Shown: piece after piece, positions 44,932 to 54,710 of the stretch
How the letters are laid out: the number at the start of each line of letters is the position of its first letter
How positions within the stretch are numbered: position 1 is the stretch's first letter
Source of the DNA: Candidatus Gastranaerophilales bacterium
GTDB taxonomy: Bacteria; Cyanobacteriota; Vampirovibrionia; Gastranaerophilales; Gastranaerophilaceae
NCBI GenBank assembly: GCA_910587245.1
Contig: CAJULX010000005.1
Span: 1-64,000 of the forward strand
DNA: 64,000 bases
Direction of reading: 5' to 3'
Program-made: the position numbers and the translations under genes
The notes under the pieces: generated by a model
Databases searched by the model: none
The model's input: only the letters and a program-made list of their open reading frames with translations
What the model was told of the DNA's origin: nothing

Positions 44932-45038
44932 CAAATTTTCCTTAATATTTTTTTGTATTATAATAATATCATATTTTTTTAATTTTGACTATTTTTTATT
45001 AAATTCGAATTTTGACGAGGGCGGGAATTTTAACAGCA

Positions 45039-47714
45039 ATGCAGGAAACAGCTTTTTTAAAGGGATTAAATGAAGAGCAATCCCATGCCGTTTTAGAGCA
45101 AAACGGGCCTATACTTGTTTTAGCGGGCGCAGGATCAGGCAAAACAAAGGTTTTAACTTCAAGAATAGCTAATTTAGTACATTCCGGCGTTAACCCGTTT
45201 GAGATTTTAGCCGTTACTTTCACAAACAAAGCCGCAAAAGAAATGGGTGCAAGGCTTTCGGCGTATTTAGGCGAAGAAACCGTAAAAAAAATGTGGGTAG
45301 GCACTTTCCACAGCATTGCAGGGCGGATTTTAAGGCGCGACCTTGATAAATATCAAACAAAAGACGGCAGAAAATGGGGTAATAACTACGTTATATACGA
45401 CGATACTGACACAAAAACGGTTATTAAAAACGCCATCAAAAAATTTAATCTGGATGAAAAAATTTATGAAGTAAAACTTATAAAATCAATTATTTCAAAC
45501 GCAAAAAACAAGCTGCAGGATGCTTATGCCTTTGCTTCAGCCGCGCGCGATTATAAAACCGAAAAAATTTCCGAAGTTTATTTAGAATACGAAAAACAGC
45601 TTGCAATCAATAATGCACTGGATTTTGACGATATGCTGATGCTTTGTGTGAATTTGCTCAGCGAAAATGATTTGGTGCGGGAAAATTATGCAAGAAGGTT
45701 TAAACATATTCTGACAGACGAGTTTCAAGACACAAACAAGGCTCAATACAAGCTTATACGCATGTTATACAATGATGAAAAGGCTAAAACCATTGGCACA
45801 AGCCTTTGTGCGGTGGGTGATGTTGACCAATCCATCTATAGCTGGCGCGGGGCGGATTATAAGATTATACTAGGGTTTCAGAAGGATTATCCGAATTCTA
45901 AGCTTATAAAATTAGAAAAAAATTACCGCTCGACAGAAAATATCTTGAACGCCGCAAACGCAGTAATAGTCAATAATTCAGAACGTCTTGACAAAAACCT
46001 CTACTCTACAAAAGGCAAAGGGGAGCTGATTTCAACCTATGAGGCGGAATCCGATATTGAAGAAAGCCTTTATATAGCTAAAAAAATCCGCCAAATGTTC
46101 AATAACGGCACACCGTATGAGGATATGGCGGTATTATACCGCACAAACGCACAATCACGCGGAATTGAAGAAGCCTTAATGTCAAATTCCTTGCCCTACA
46201 AGATTGTAGGGGGTTTACGATTTTATGAAAGAAAAGAAATTAAGGATATTGTCGCTTATTTAAAATTAATCTATAACCCCAATGATAATCAGAGTTTGAG
46301 GCGCATTATAAATGTGCCGAAGCGCGGTATAGGCGACACAACGGTAAAAAAACTGGCAGAACTTGCTGATAACAACGATTTAAGCATTTTTAAAATATTA
46401 AATGATATTGACAATTATGAAGACTTTAGTCCCCGTCATAAGGCACTGCTCACTGGTTTTCGGGACATTATAAATAATCTTATTGCAAAACAAAATTCTT
46501 TTTCACTTTCGGAATTTGTGTCCCACACACTTGAATATTCGGGGTATCTGGCTGAATTGAAGGCGGAAGATACGGTTGAAAACCAGTCCAGGCTTGAAAA
46601 CCTGCAGGAATTTATAAACGTTGTGAGGGAATTTGAGCTTGATGAAGAAGGAATGTATTTTGAGGATGAAGCTGAAGACCTTGGTGCACTAGGGAATTTT
46701 CTGACTCAGGTGGCGCTTGTATCTGATATTGATGAGGTTAAGGACAATGAAAAGTCTGTAACACTTATGACGCTTCACGCCGCAAAGGGTTTAGAATTTC
46801 CCGTCGTATTTTTATCGGGTCTGGAGGAAGGCATGTTCCCAAATGCGCGTACAATCGGCCCATATGAGAATTCTTCAGAACTTGAAGAAGAAAGAAGGCT
46901 TATGTACGTAGGGATTACGCGCGCTAAAGAGAAGCTTTTCCTTACCTGGGCGCAAAGAAGGCGCGTTTGGGGGGATATTAAATTTTTCCCGCCGTCAAGG
47001 TTTATTGAGGAAATTCCCTCCAGCCTTACGGAAGCTGATGAAGAAAGCGTGAAAACCTCTTATAACAACGGATGGGGCGGTTCAAAATTATCAAAAGATA
47101 ATGACAATAGGGATTTTGGACGTTTTAACGGCGATTTTAAGAAAAAATCATCATACAATGAAAAACAAAATCGTGAAAACTCATACAATACAAAGGATAG
47201 CGGTACGGTATCGACGTCAGGTGGCGGCAGTTCCTTGCTTTCAAGCATTGCAAGGATAAAAAAGTCCAAAAAAAGTGAGTCTTCCGCGTCAAATGAGCCT
47301 CAAAAGCAAGAGGTGCAAAGAACAGAGGCAAAAAATTTCGTTATAAAAAAACAAAAAAGCGACAATTTTGAAAAACCTTCTTCATCGATTTCTAACGCGG
47401 ATGTAAAAAAACCGGCACAAAAATCTGAAAACCTTGCTGCACAGGAGATTTCACCCAAAAATACATCTAAAACAGAAGCCAATTTGAAAGATATTATTGC
47501 AAAATGCAAGGAACGTGCAAAATCACCTCAAAACCAGCCTGCACCCGTCTTTAAAACTTTCAGAGAGGGTACAAGGGTCTTCCACCAGCAATTTGGCATA
47601 GGACACATCGTGAAAAGCGAGACTACAGGCGGGGAAACACAATATACCGTTGAATTTACCAAAGCTGGAATTAAAACCTTAGACGCCTCCTCAGGCACCT
47701 TAAAAAGCTTTTAA
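45039..47714 (+). CDS. pcrA: UvrD/PcrA-type DNA helicase
   Basis: About 891 residues. SF1A helicase: AGAGSGKTKVL Walker A near residue 30, LTDEFQDTNKAQY, GDVDQSIYSWRGADY, NYRSTENIL, VTLMTLHAAKGLEFP, and TRAKEKLFL. After ~residue 660 comes a long lysine/serine-rich disordered linker, then a C-terminal ~50-residue Tudor-like end (VFHQQFGIGHIV) that in PcrA binds RNA polymerase. It acts in repair and transcription-coupled processing. ATG 45039 is chosen; GAGGGCGGG lies upstream at a slightly long distance. Confidence 0.93.
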   Translation: MQETAFLKGLNEEQSHAVLEQNGPILVLAGAGSGKTKVLTSRIANLVHSGVNPFEILAVTFTNKAAKEMGARLSAYLGEETVKKMWVGTFHSIAGRILRRDLDKYQTKDGRKWGNNYVIYDDTDTKTVIKNAIKKFNLDEKIYEVKLIKSIISNAKNKLQDAYAFASAARDYKTEKISEVYLEYEKQLAINNALDFDDMLMLCVNLLSENDLVRENYARRFKHILTDEFQDTNKAQYKLIRMLYNDEKAKTIGTSLCAVGDVDQSIYSWRGADYKIILGFQKDYPNSKLIKLEKNYRSTENILNAANAVIVNNSERLDKNLYSTKGKGELISTYEAESDIEESLYIAKKIRQMFNNGTPYEDMAVLYRTNAQSRGIEEALMSNSLPYKIVGGLRFYERKEIKDIVAYLKLIYNPNDNQSLRRIINVPKRGIGDTTVKKLAELADNNDLSIFKILNDIDNYEDFSPRHKALLTGFRDIINNLIAKQNSFSLSEFVSHTLEYSGYLAELKAEDTVENQSRLENLQEFINVVREFELDEEGMYFEDEAEDLGALGNFLTQVALVSDIDEVKDNEKSVTLMTLHAAKGLEFPVVFLSGLEEGMFPNARTIGPYENSSELEEERRLMYVGITRAKEKLFLTWAQRRRVWGDIKFFPPSRFIEEIPSSLTEADEESVKTSYNNGWGGSKLSKDNDNRDFGRFNGDFKKKSSYNEKQNRENSYNTKDSGTVSTSGGGSSLLSSIARIKKSKKSESSASNEPQKQEVQRTEAKNFVIKKQKSDNFEKPSSSISNADVKKPAQKSENLAAQEISPKNTSKTEANLKDIIAKCKERAKSPQNQPAPVFKTFREGTRVFHQQFGIGHIVKSETTGGETQYTVEFTKAGIKTLDASSGTLKSF

Positions 47715-47844
47715 ACCTTGCAGTATAAAGATTGTAACCGTTAAAAACATCTGAAACCCCTTCATAAAAAGGCTTCTTAAAAAACATTCTCTAAAAAATA
47801 TTGAATACAGGGATTTTCACGTCCGCTAGCAAAGTCTTAACAGC

Positions 47845-49233
47845 TTAATATTCAATATTTTTAGTAATTTCAGAGTTTAATTCCTGTAAAATGCCTTGTT
47901 TTATCTCTAAAACGTCTGTTCCAAGGTTCTCTAATACTTTCATAGCAAGGCAATCAGGCTGTTTTGTAATAGCATAGAGCAGGTGTTCGGATACTATTTT
48001 TGTTTTTCCATGGCGTTTTGCCGCATCATAAGCGATATCCAGCATTTTTTTAGCACGCAGGGAATATTCAAAATCGTTTTCATTTTCTTCAACGCTGTAT
48101 CCTACAAGGCTTTCCACCTCGCGGCGAGCGTCTTTTAAGCCTATACCAAGCTTTTTCAAAACTTCATAAGCAATATTCGGACGGCTTAATATACCAAGTA
48201 AAATCATTTCGGTGCCTACGGTTTTTTTGTTGAAATTTGCCGCTTCATTTTTTGCAAAACGAAGAATAGCAAGAGTTTCGGGCACATTTGAAGAAGAATT
48301 TATATCTTTTACAAGAGTTTCTTCAAAATTCAGGGTATGGCTTGATAATTTATCAAAAATTTTATATGCTATACCTGTTTTTGACCTTAAAATGCCTAAA
48401 ACTATGTGCTCGGGGCGGATTTCAACAGAACCCATCTCACGCGCGGTGTCAAGGCTCAAAAGCATTGCCCTGAAAGCATTCGGGGTAAAAATTATTTTTC
48501 TTTCGCCGTATTCTTCATTTCTATCGGAGAAATTTTTTAATTCATCATCAAAGCTTTCTTTAGATATACCGTAGCTTTCAAGGATTTTTGTAATATCATT
48601 ATCAGGATTATCCAGAATGGATTCTATAATCTGTTCTGTCCCCAAAATTTCATAGCCCATCGTGGAAAGTTTTGACTGAGCGGTTTTTAAGAGATTTGAA
48701 ACAGTCTGTTCATTATTCAAGAGACTGTCGATATTTTTAAAAGTCTGGCTCGGGGTCTCCTGTTTTTCGGGGTGTTTATATGAATTTTTATTTGAATTTT
48801 TCTCAATAAGACGGCATAAATTGCTCACAATTTTTTCTTCATCAATATCAAATTCTCTTAAAATTTCATATGCGCCCGAATTTTTAGAGAAAAATATCGC
48901 CAAAGCAATGTGGGCGGGTAAAATCAGCGGATTATTATACTGTTTTGCAATTTCAACCGATTTTTCAAGAATACTTTTTGCACTCGCCGAAAACGAGATA
49001 TATTCGCGCATTTTGGGTTTTCGTTTTGACGAAATTTTTTGATTAATAAGTGCAATTAATGTGTCTTTATCAATTTTTTCAGCACCGATTAATTTTGCCT
49101 CAACCCCTTTATTATTAAGGGCAAGAGCAAGCAAGACGTGTTCGGAATATACTTTATCCGAGCCGAAATTTCCTGCCTGAATCTGCGCATTTTGTACAAT
49201 ATCAATTGCTTTTTGAGTAAATTTTTCTAGCAT
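47845..49233 (-). CDS. Clp N-domain-only protein, multiple R-domain repeats, no ATPase
   Basis: 462 residues. The start reads like ClpC's N-terminal domain (EKFTQKAIDIVQNAQIQAGN, SEHVLLALALN), and further copies of the Clp R-type pattern follow at ~190-300 (LGTEQIIESIL; IRPEHIVLGILRSKTGIA) and ~310-455 (VGTEMILLGIL; VSEHLLYAITKQ). There is no Walker A or AAA+ module, so it cannot unfold proteins itself. It may be an adaptor or decoy for ClpC/ClpP substrates. No RBS; TAAAAT lies eight bases before the ATG. Confidence 0.7.
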   Translation of the reverse strand: MLEKFTQKAIDIVQNAQIQAGNFGSDKVYSEHVLLALALNNKGVEAKLIGAEKIDKDTLIALINQKISSKRKPKMREYISFSASAKSILEKSVEIAKQYNNPLILPAHIALAIFFSKNSGAYEILREFDIDEEKIVSNLCRLIEKNSNKNSYKHPEKQETPSQTFKNIDSLLNNEQTVSNLLKTAQSKLSTMGYEILGTEQIIESILDNPDNDITKILESYGISKESFDDELKNFSDRNEEYGERKIIFTPNAFRAMLLSLDTAREMGSVEIRPEHIVLGILRSKTGIAYKIFDKLSSHTLNFEETLVKDINSSSNVPETLAILRFAKNEAANFNKKTVGTEMILLGILSRPNIAYEVLKKLGIGLKDARREVESLVGYSVEENENDFEYSLRAKKMLDIAYDAAKRHGKTKIVSEHLLYAITKQPDCLAMKVLENLGTDVLEIKQGILQELNSEITKNIEY

Positions 49234-49365
49234 ATTTTTAAATTTTACACTATTTTTGGATGGTTGTATATAAAATATCTTTGTAAAGTTATGTAAATTT
49301 TAATACAAAAAAAGTAAAGAAAATTATTCAGTATTGTTATATAGTGTGTAGGTTAAGGATTTTTT

Positions 49366-49989
49366 ATGAATATTAACGCAGTTTCGACAGGTTACCAACC
49401 CGCAAAAGCATATAATACCGTAAATTTTAAAGGAGTACATAAAGCTGCGGCACAGCTTGCAAATGCAGGTACAGCACAAAAAACAGCCGGCAAAACAGGG
49501 CGAATAGGACAATTCTTTTCCAAAGTTTCACATTCAATAGGAAACGCTTGTTCTAAAGTTTTTTCAGGGATGAAAAAGGCTGCAATAACTGCTTATAATT
49601 TTACTGCAAAAGGAATTCATACCGCTTTAAATGCCGCAAAATCTGCAGGGAAGAAAATTTCCGATACCGTATCGAACTTTTTTAAAAGCTTTAAAAACAA
49701 AAAACATATAAATATAAATTCCAAAAACGGCACCACCGTAATTCAAATCGGCAAAGGCAAAACAACAGCGGCGCCCGACAGCACTCTTATTGTTTCCATA
49801 AAAGATAAGAATATAGCCGTTAACGGAAAAATTTATCAATATGACGGCAAACTGCCCGAAGGCATGAAAATTTTACCTGACGGCTTTCATATGGAAGGCT
49901 CCAACAATATAAAAGATTTCAGCCGTAAAATAAAAGAATTTGCTCAGAATGTTGAAAAAGACGGAAAATTAATAGGAATTAAAAAATAA
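49366..49989 (+). CDS. hypothetical protein with VNFKG N-terminal tag
   Basis: 207 residues. The N-terminus (MNINAVSTGYQPAKAYNTVN then FKG) is a tag I associate with many otherwise unrelated proteins of Gastranaerophilales. It is followed by lysine/alanine-rich helical sequence (~20-120) and a small beta-rich C-terminal region (TTVIQIGKG, STLIVSIKDKNIAVNGKIYQ). No signal peptide or enzymatic motif. RBS AAGGA. Function unknown; the tag suggests a lineage-specific localisation or secretion signal (inference). Confidence 0.55.
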   Translation: MNINAVSTGYQPAKAYNTVNFKGVHKAAAQLANAGTAQKTAGKTGRIGQFFSKVSHSIGNACSKVFSGMKKAAITAYNFTAKGIHTALNAAKSAGKKISDTVSNFFKSFKNKKHININSKNGTTVIQIGKGKTTAAPDSTLIVSIKDKNIAVNGKIYQYDGKLPEGMKILPDGFHMEGSNNIKDFSRKIKEFAQNVEKDGKLIGIKK

Positions 49990-50025
49990 AAAATTACTTC
50001 GCCTTTATTTAAAGGCTTTATCCGC

Positions 50026-50529
50026 TCAGGGCAGGATAATCGTAACGGGACCGTCATTTATAAGGGAAATTTTCATATCCGCCGCAAAAATGCCTGTTTG
50101 AATTGATTTTATTTCGCCATCACCTGTTTTAGAAAGAGTTTCCGCCGCAGAGCGTAATTTTAAAACAAAATCTTCATACATTTTTTTAGCCGCCGCAGGT
50201 TCCATAGCATTATCAAAACTCGGGCGGGTGCCTTTTTTGCAATTTGCGGCAAGTGTAAATTGAGATACTACAAGGATTTCACCCCTAATATCCAAAAGGG
50301 AGCGGTTCATTTTGCCTGTTTCATCTTCAAAAATGCGGAGCTTCAAAATTTTATTTACAAAATAATCCAAAACACCGTCGCTATCAAGCTTTTTACCGCC
50401 GAATTCACCGCCGTTTTCATCTCCTTTTTCAGCGCAAAAGAAGACTAAAAGCCCCTTGTTTATAGAGGAGAAGGCGTTACCTTCTATAGTAACGCCTGCC
50501 TCTTTTACTCTTTGAATAACAAATTTCAT
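50026..50529 (-). CDS. dtd: D-aminoacyl-tRNA deacylase
   Basis: 167 residues; hydrolyses D-aminoacyl-tRNAs and mischarged Gly-tRNA-Ala. The DTD fold motifs VVSQFTLAANCKKGTRPSFD (catalytic SQFT) and the Gly-cisPro-like end are present, with a longer middle insertion (ENGGEFGGKKLDSDG) than standard ~145-residue DTDs. It starts nine bases after rpsA's stop on the same strand, so it is probably in its operon. Confidence 0.93.
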   Translation of the reverse strand: MKFVIQRVKEAGVTIEGNAFSSINKGLLVFFCAEKGDENGGEFGGKKLDSDGVLDYFVNKILKLRIFEDETGKMNRSLLDIRGEILVVSQFTLAANCKKGTRPSFDNAMEPAAAKKMYEDFVLKLRSAAETLSKTGDGEIKSIQTGIFAADMKISLINDGPVTIILP

Positions 50530-50538
50530 ATTGTTAAT

Positions 50539-51645
50539 CTACTCTGCTGCAGCTTCCGTGTTTTGTGCTTCTCTTGCAGCTTTGATATCTTTAATTGAAA
50601 GCCCGATTCTGTGCTCTTGAGGAGTGAATTTTTTGATTAAAACTTCCACCTTATCCCCTAATGAGAACATATTTTGAACATTTACAAATTCTTCAGAGAT
50701 TTCAGAAGAAGGAAGCAGAGCTTCAACGCCCGGGTAAATATTGATAAATGCGCCGAAAGATGTGATTTTATTGATTGTGCCTTCGATAATATCGCCTTCT
50801 TTTAATTTATCAACAATTTCATCCCAAGGGTTTGCACCCATTCTTTTAAGAGATAGGCTGATTCTTTTAAGTTCTTCATCAATTTTAATAACTTTAACCT
50901 GAATTTTCTGCCCTAAAGTTACAACATCAGAGGGGTGTTTAATTCTTTCCCAGCTGATTTCGGAAATGGGAAGAAGACCGTCAATACCGTCGATATCAAC
51001 AAATGCGCCGAAATCTGCAATTCTAACGATTTCACCTTCAACGATTTGATCAACCGCAAGTCTTGAAATAACTTCATCCGCAACAAGTTCTCTCTGCTGA
51101 GTGTAAACCTGTCTTTGAGACAGGATAAGTTTATTTCTTTTAGGATCGGCTTCAAGGATTTTAACTTCAATTTCCTGACCGATTTGCGTATCAAGAGGTG
51201 AGCCCGTTCTTAATTGAGAAGAAGGAACAAAACCTCTCAGGCCTTCAATTTCAGCAATCAAGCCGCCTTTAACGGATGATACAACTTTAGCCATAACGTT
51301 TTCGTTTGCGCTTTTAAGTTCTGAAAGCTTCTGCCATGCTTGAGCACAGGATAATTTCTTTAATGAAAGAGTAGCTACTTCATCATCTTCTTCATCTTTC
51401 ATAACGTAAAATTCTTTTTCTTCCCAGAGTTTGATTAATTCGTCAGGGTTTTGTTCAGGGAAGTTGATAACTTCTTTAATAGGAAGAAAAGCTTCCGTTT
51501 TTGCACCGATATCAACAAGGTAGCCGTCTTTTTCTTTTTTTACGGCAACACCTTTAACGACGTCAGCCACATTTAATTTGTAGGTGTAAGAGTCTTGAAG
51601 CATTTTTTCAAAATCTTCAGCGCTCATCATTTCTTTTTGTGTCAT
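50539..51645 (-). CDS. rpsA: 30S ribosomal protein S1 (four S1 domains)
   Basis: 368 residues with four S1 RNA-binding repeats (approx. 20-90, 108-172, 192-262, 276-346); the last two are the best conserved (EGEIVRIADFGAFVDIDGID, EGTINKITSFGAFINIYPG). Cyanobacterial S1 proteins usually have three; six in E. coli. S1 delivers mRNAs to the 30S subunit. RBS AGGAAA. It follows ispH on the same strand by 50 bases, an order (ispH-rpsA) common in several phyla. Confidence 0.93.
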   Translation of the reverse strand: MTQKEMMSAEDFEKMLQDSYTYKLNVADVVKGVAVKKEKDGYLVDIGAKTEAFLPIKEVINFPEQNPDELIKLWEEKEFYVMKDEEDDEVATLSLKKLSCAQAWQKLSELKSANENVMAKVVSSVKGGLIAEIEGLRGFVPSSQLRTGSPLDTQIGQEIEVKILEADPKRNKLILSQRQVYTQQRELVADEVISRLAVDQIVEGEIVRIADFGAFVDIDGIDGLLPISEISWERIKHPSDVVTLGQKIQVKVIKIDEELKRISLSLKRMGANPWDEIVDKLKEGDIIEGTINKITSFGAFINIYPGVEALLPSSEISEEFVNVQNMFSLGDKVEVLIKKFTPQEHRIGLSIKDIKAAREAQNTEAAAE

Positions 51646-51694
51646 TTTTATATTTTCCTTTCGTTTGTTTTTGTTTTTCTTCTTTACGCCTGTT

Positions 51695-52597
51695 TTAATA
51701 TGTTTTAAGGCGCTCCAGTACTTTATTTATAATATAATCAGGCGTTGAGGCTCCTGCCGTAACCCCTATATTATCAGCCTTTTCAATTAATTCCTTATGG
51801 TTATCCAGCTCATTATCGCATTCTATATGGATTGTTTTTGTCAAAGGAGTTAAAATTTCAGCCAGGTGTGTGGTATTTGCGCTTTTTTTAGAACCCACAA
51901 CCACCATCAAATCCGATTCTTTAGCCAGATTTTTAGCTTCATTCTGCCTTAAGGAGGTTGAAGCGCAGATGGTGTTTATTATTCTTAATTCTTTTGAAAG
52001 GGGCGCAAGGTAATCCATTACTTCTTTTAAATATTCGATTCTCTGTGTAGTTTGGATCACAATGCCTATTTTACGCTCTTTTTTAATTGTTTCTTCAATG
52101 GCTTTCAGAGCTTCAAGGTTTTTTGCAACATAAACTCTTTCTTTATTTTGTGCAAATTTTTGCGCATCGGCGCGGATTGCAATAACTTCGGGGTGTTCAT
52201 CCTTGCCGAGAATTATTACAAAATAATCTTCTTTTGCAAGCTGAACCGCTCTATCTTGCACTTTTTTCACATCGGGGCAGGTTAAATCAACAAGTTCAAA
52301 CCCTTTATTTTTAATATCTTCAAAAACGTCATATCCTGCGCCATGGCTTCTTATAACGCAAATTCCTTCCCCGTTTTCGGGAAGTTCATCCACCGTTTTA
52401 ATTCCAAGTTTTTCAAGTTCGCTTATAACCTGCGAATTATGAATTAATTCCCCTAAAACATAAATTTCTTTACCGGGGTTTTGGTGTTTTAATTTTTTTG
52501 TTGTTTCAACGGCCCTTTTAACGCCGTAGCAAAAGCCCGCATGGACTGCTAATTTTATATTTTTTGCCGATTTTTCGGTATTTTCCGTGGTAATAAT
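51695..52597 (-). CDS. ispH: 4-hydroxy-3-methylbut-2-enyl diphosphate reductase (non-ATG start)
   Basis: The last enzyme of the MEP isoprenoid pathway, a [4Fe-4S] reductase. All three cluster cysteines are present (HAGFCYGV, LTCPDV, TICASTS), plus the conserved TTQRIEYLKEVMDYL and KSANTTHLAEI regions. The frame runs back to a TGA at 52604-52606 without any ATG, GTG or TTG early enough to include the first cysteine; the best starts are ATT 52597 or 52594 after AAAGGA (52609-52614). Using GTG 52393 would delete a cluster ligand. Either a rare ATT start or a sequence error is likely. Confidence 0.85.
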   Translation of the reverse strand: MITTENTEKSAKNIKLAVHAGFCYGVKRAVETTKKLKHQNPGKEIYVLGELIHNSQVISELEKLGIKTVDELPENGEGICVIRSHGAGYDVFEDIKNKGFELVDLTCPDVKKVQDRAVQLAKEDYFVIILGKDEHPEVIAIRADAQKFAQNKERVYVAKNLEALKAIEETIKKERKIGIVIQTTQRIEYLKEVMDYLAPLSKELRIINTICASTSLRQNEAKNLAKESDLMVVVGSKKSANTTHLAEILTPLTKTIHIECDNELDNHKELIEKADNIGVTAGASTPDYIINKVLERLKTY

Positions 52598-52748
52598 TAG
52601 GGTTCACATCCTTTAAATAGAGTCGCCGCGCTAAAATATTATTAACGGGACGCTGAAATTATTAAATCACAGACATATTTCAAAAACAATAATTTTACAT
52701 ATTTTCTTTTATGGTAGAATTGTTTCAACAGAAAATACAGAGGAAAAA

Positions 52749-53372
52749 TTGAACAAAGAGGATGTTTTAAAGGATATAATTTACTGGGCGGGGCGCTCTT
52801 ATAAAGCAAAAATGGTTCCTGCAACAAGCGGAAATATTTCAAGGCTGGAAGACAACACTGTTTTTATGTCGCGCTCGGGTGTATGCCTCGGGGATATGTG
52901 GAATGAGGATGTTTCGGAGCTTGATTTAAGCGGAAATATTTTAAACGGGGTAAAACCTTCAAGCGAAAAATTAATGCACCTTGAAATTTACAAAAAAAGA
53001 CCTGATATCAAGACTGTAATTCACATACACTGCCCTTATATTACATCTTTTGCGGTATGTCATAAAAAAATGGATGAGCCCATTTTGCCTGAATTTATTT
53101 TTAATTTCGGTACAATACCATCCGCAAAATACGCGCTTCCAAGCTCAAAGGAGCTTGCGGATGAAATCAGCGGATATTTTGAAAACGGGAATAATGCGGT
53201 ATTAATGGAAAATCACGGGCTTGTAGCGGGCGGTGCAACTTTAAAAGAAACATTTTACAGGCTTGAGAGCATTCAAGCATATGCAAAAACTTATTTTGCG
53301 GCAAAATTTTTAGGAAAAATCCATACATTAAATAAAGATGAAATCAAAAAAATTCAAGATTTGAAAGGATAG
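52749..53372 (+). CDS. class II aldolase/adducin-family protein
   Basis: 207 residues of the zinc aldolase family (AraD/FucA-like): SGNISRLEDNTVFMSRSGV, the metal-binding HIHCPY (residue ~98) and ENHGLVAGG (~157-165). The substrate may be fuculose-phosphate, ribulose-phosphate or methylthioribulose-phosphate. The start is TTG 52749 after GAGGAAAAA. It ends four bases before thiC, so the two are co-translated; a link to thiamine precursor metabolism is possible but not established. No TPP riboswitch precedes it. Confidence 0.8.
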   Translation: MNKEDVLKDIIYWAGRSYKAKMVPATSGNISRLEDNTVFMSRSGVCLGDMWNEDVSELDLSGNILNGVKPSSEKLMHLEIYKKRPDIKTVIHIHCPYITSFAVCHKKMDEPILPEFIFNFGTIPSAKYALPSSKELADEISGYFENGNNAVLMENHGLVAGGATLKETFYRLESIQAYAKTYFAAKFLGKIHTLNKDEIKKIQDLKG

Positions 53373-53376
53373 TAAA

Positions 53377-54657
53377 ATGATAACCGATGTTAAAACCCAG
53401 ATAATAAGTGCAAATGAAGGAATTATAACCGATGAAATGCGCTATGTAGCAGAATATGAAGGCGTAACCCCGGAATTTGTAATGGAAGGGGTAAAAAACG
53501 GAACAATTGTTATTTTAAAAAACAATCAGCGCAAAAATTCAATCCCTGTGGGCGTTGGCGAAGGGTTGAGCGTTAAAATTAATGCAAACATCGGAACTTC
53601 AAACGAAAAATCAGGGCTTGAAAATGAACTTAAAAAGGTGAAAATTATTGAAGAAACAGGCGCTGACGTTTTAATGGATCTGTCAACAGGAAAAGGAATT
53701 GATGAAGTCCGCGCGCGGATAATAGCTTCAACAAAGCTTCCTATCGGCACGGTTCCTATGTATCAGGCAGGAAAAGAAGCGCTTGATGAATATAAAAATA
53801 TTGCAAAATTAAGCAAGGAAAAATTGTTTTCAGATATTGAAAAACAATGCAGAGACGGGGTTGATTTTATTACGGTGCACTGTGGGGTTACAAAATTTGT
53901 AATTGACCAATTGGAAAAACAAAAAAGGGTAACAGGGATTGTATCAAGGGGCGGAGCAATGCTTGCCTGCTGGATAAAAGCAACGGGCAAGGAAAACCCT
54001 TTATATGAATATTACGATGAGCTTTTAGAAATTGTTAAAAAATATGATGTAGTGCTTTCCTTAGGCGACGGATTGCGCCCCGGATGCGGAGCAGATGCGG
54101 GAGACAGAGCACAGGTAGCTGAAACAATTGTACTTGGCGAACTTGTAAAAAGAGCAAAGGCAAAAGGGGTTCAGGCTATGGTTGAAGGCCCGGGGCATGT
54201 ACCTTTAAACCTTATACCGTCTATGATTCAGACAATTAAGCAGTTAACGGATAATGCGCCTTTATATGTCCTCGGGCCTCTGGTAACAGACATTGCACCG
54301 GGGTATGACCATATAACATCAGCTATCGGCGGAACGCTGGCTGCTTTAAACGGAGCGGATTTCTTATGTTACGTAACACCCGCAGAACACCTCGGCCTGC
54401 CCGATGTTAACGAGGTTCGCGAAGGGATTATGGCTTCAAAAATAGCAGCACATGCGGCAGATGTTGCAAGAGGAAACAAAAAAGCAATCGAAAGAGACAG
54501 AAAAATGTCAATTGCAAGAAAAGACCTTGACTGGAAGGGGCAGAAAGAATTATGCCTTGACCCTTCAAAGTTTGAGGGGATAAATTTTGAAGAAGAAAAA
54601 CCCTGCACAATGTGCGGAGATTACTGCTCCATGAAGATATTCAGAGAGTATTTCTAA
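53377..54657 (+). CDS. thiC: phosphomethylpyrimidine synthase ThiC
   Basis: Converts aminoimidazole ribotide to HMP-P in thiamine synthesis, a non-canonical radical SAM enzyme. 426 residues, the short form without the N-terminal extension. Catalytic-barrel motifs GDGLRPGCGADA and VEGPGHVPL are present. The C-terminal cluster motif reads CTMCGDYC (CxxCxxxC), one residue shorter than the E. coli-type CxxCxxxxC, as in some anaerobes. RBS AAAGGAT. Confidence 0.96.
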   Translation: MITDVKTQIISANEGIITDEMRYVAEYEGVTPEFVMEGVKNGTIVILKNNQRKNSIPVGVGEGLSVKINANIGTSNEKSGLENELKKVKIIEETGADVLMDLSTGKGIDEVRARIIASTKLPIGTVPMYQAGKEALDEYKNIAKLSKEKLFSDIEKQCRDGVDFITVHCGVTKFVIDQLEKQKRVTGIVSRGGAMLACWIKATGKENPLYEYYDELLEIVKKYDVVLSLGDGLRPGCGADAGDRAQVAETIVLGELVKRAKAKGVQAMVEGPGHVPLNLIPSMIQTIKQLTDNAPLYVLGPLVTDIAPGYDHITSAIGGTLAALNGADFLCYVTPAEHLGLPDVNEVREGIMASKIAAHAADVARGNKKAIERDRKMSIARKDLDWKGQKELCLDPSKFEGINFEEEKPCTMCGDYCSMKIFREYF

Positions 54658-54676
54658 AAGGAACTTAAAGTATAAC

Positions 54677-54704
54677 TTGAAAAAAAATAAAAGAAGGCTA
54701 TAAT
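54677..54704 (+). promoter_or_regulatory. promoter of candidate antisense antitoxin RNA, locus 1
   Basis: TTGAAA (54677-54682), 16-base spacer, TATAAT (54699-54704), just after the thiC stop codon. Confidence 0.65.
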
Positions 54705-54710
54705 AAAAAT

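Noticed and set aside
52620..52748. TPP riboswitch before the aldolase-thiC operon
   Set aside because: The conserved CTGAGA and GATGAACCTGA-type elements are absent.
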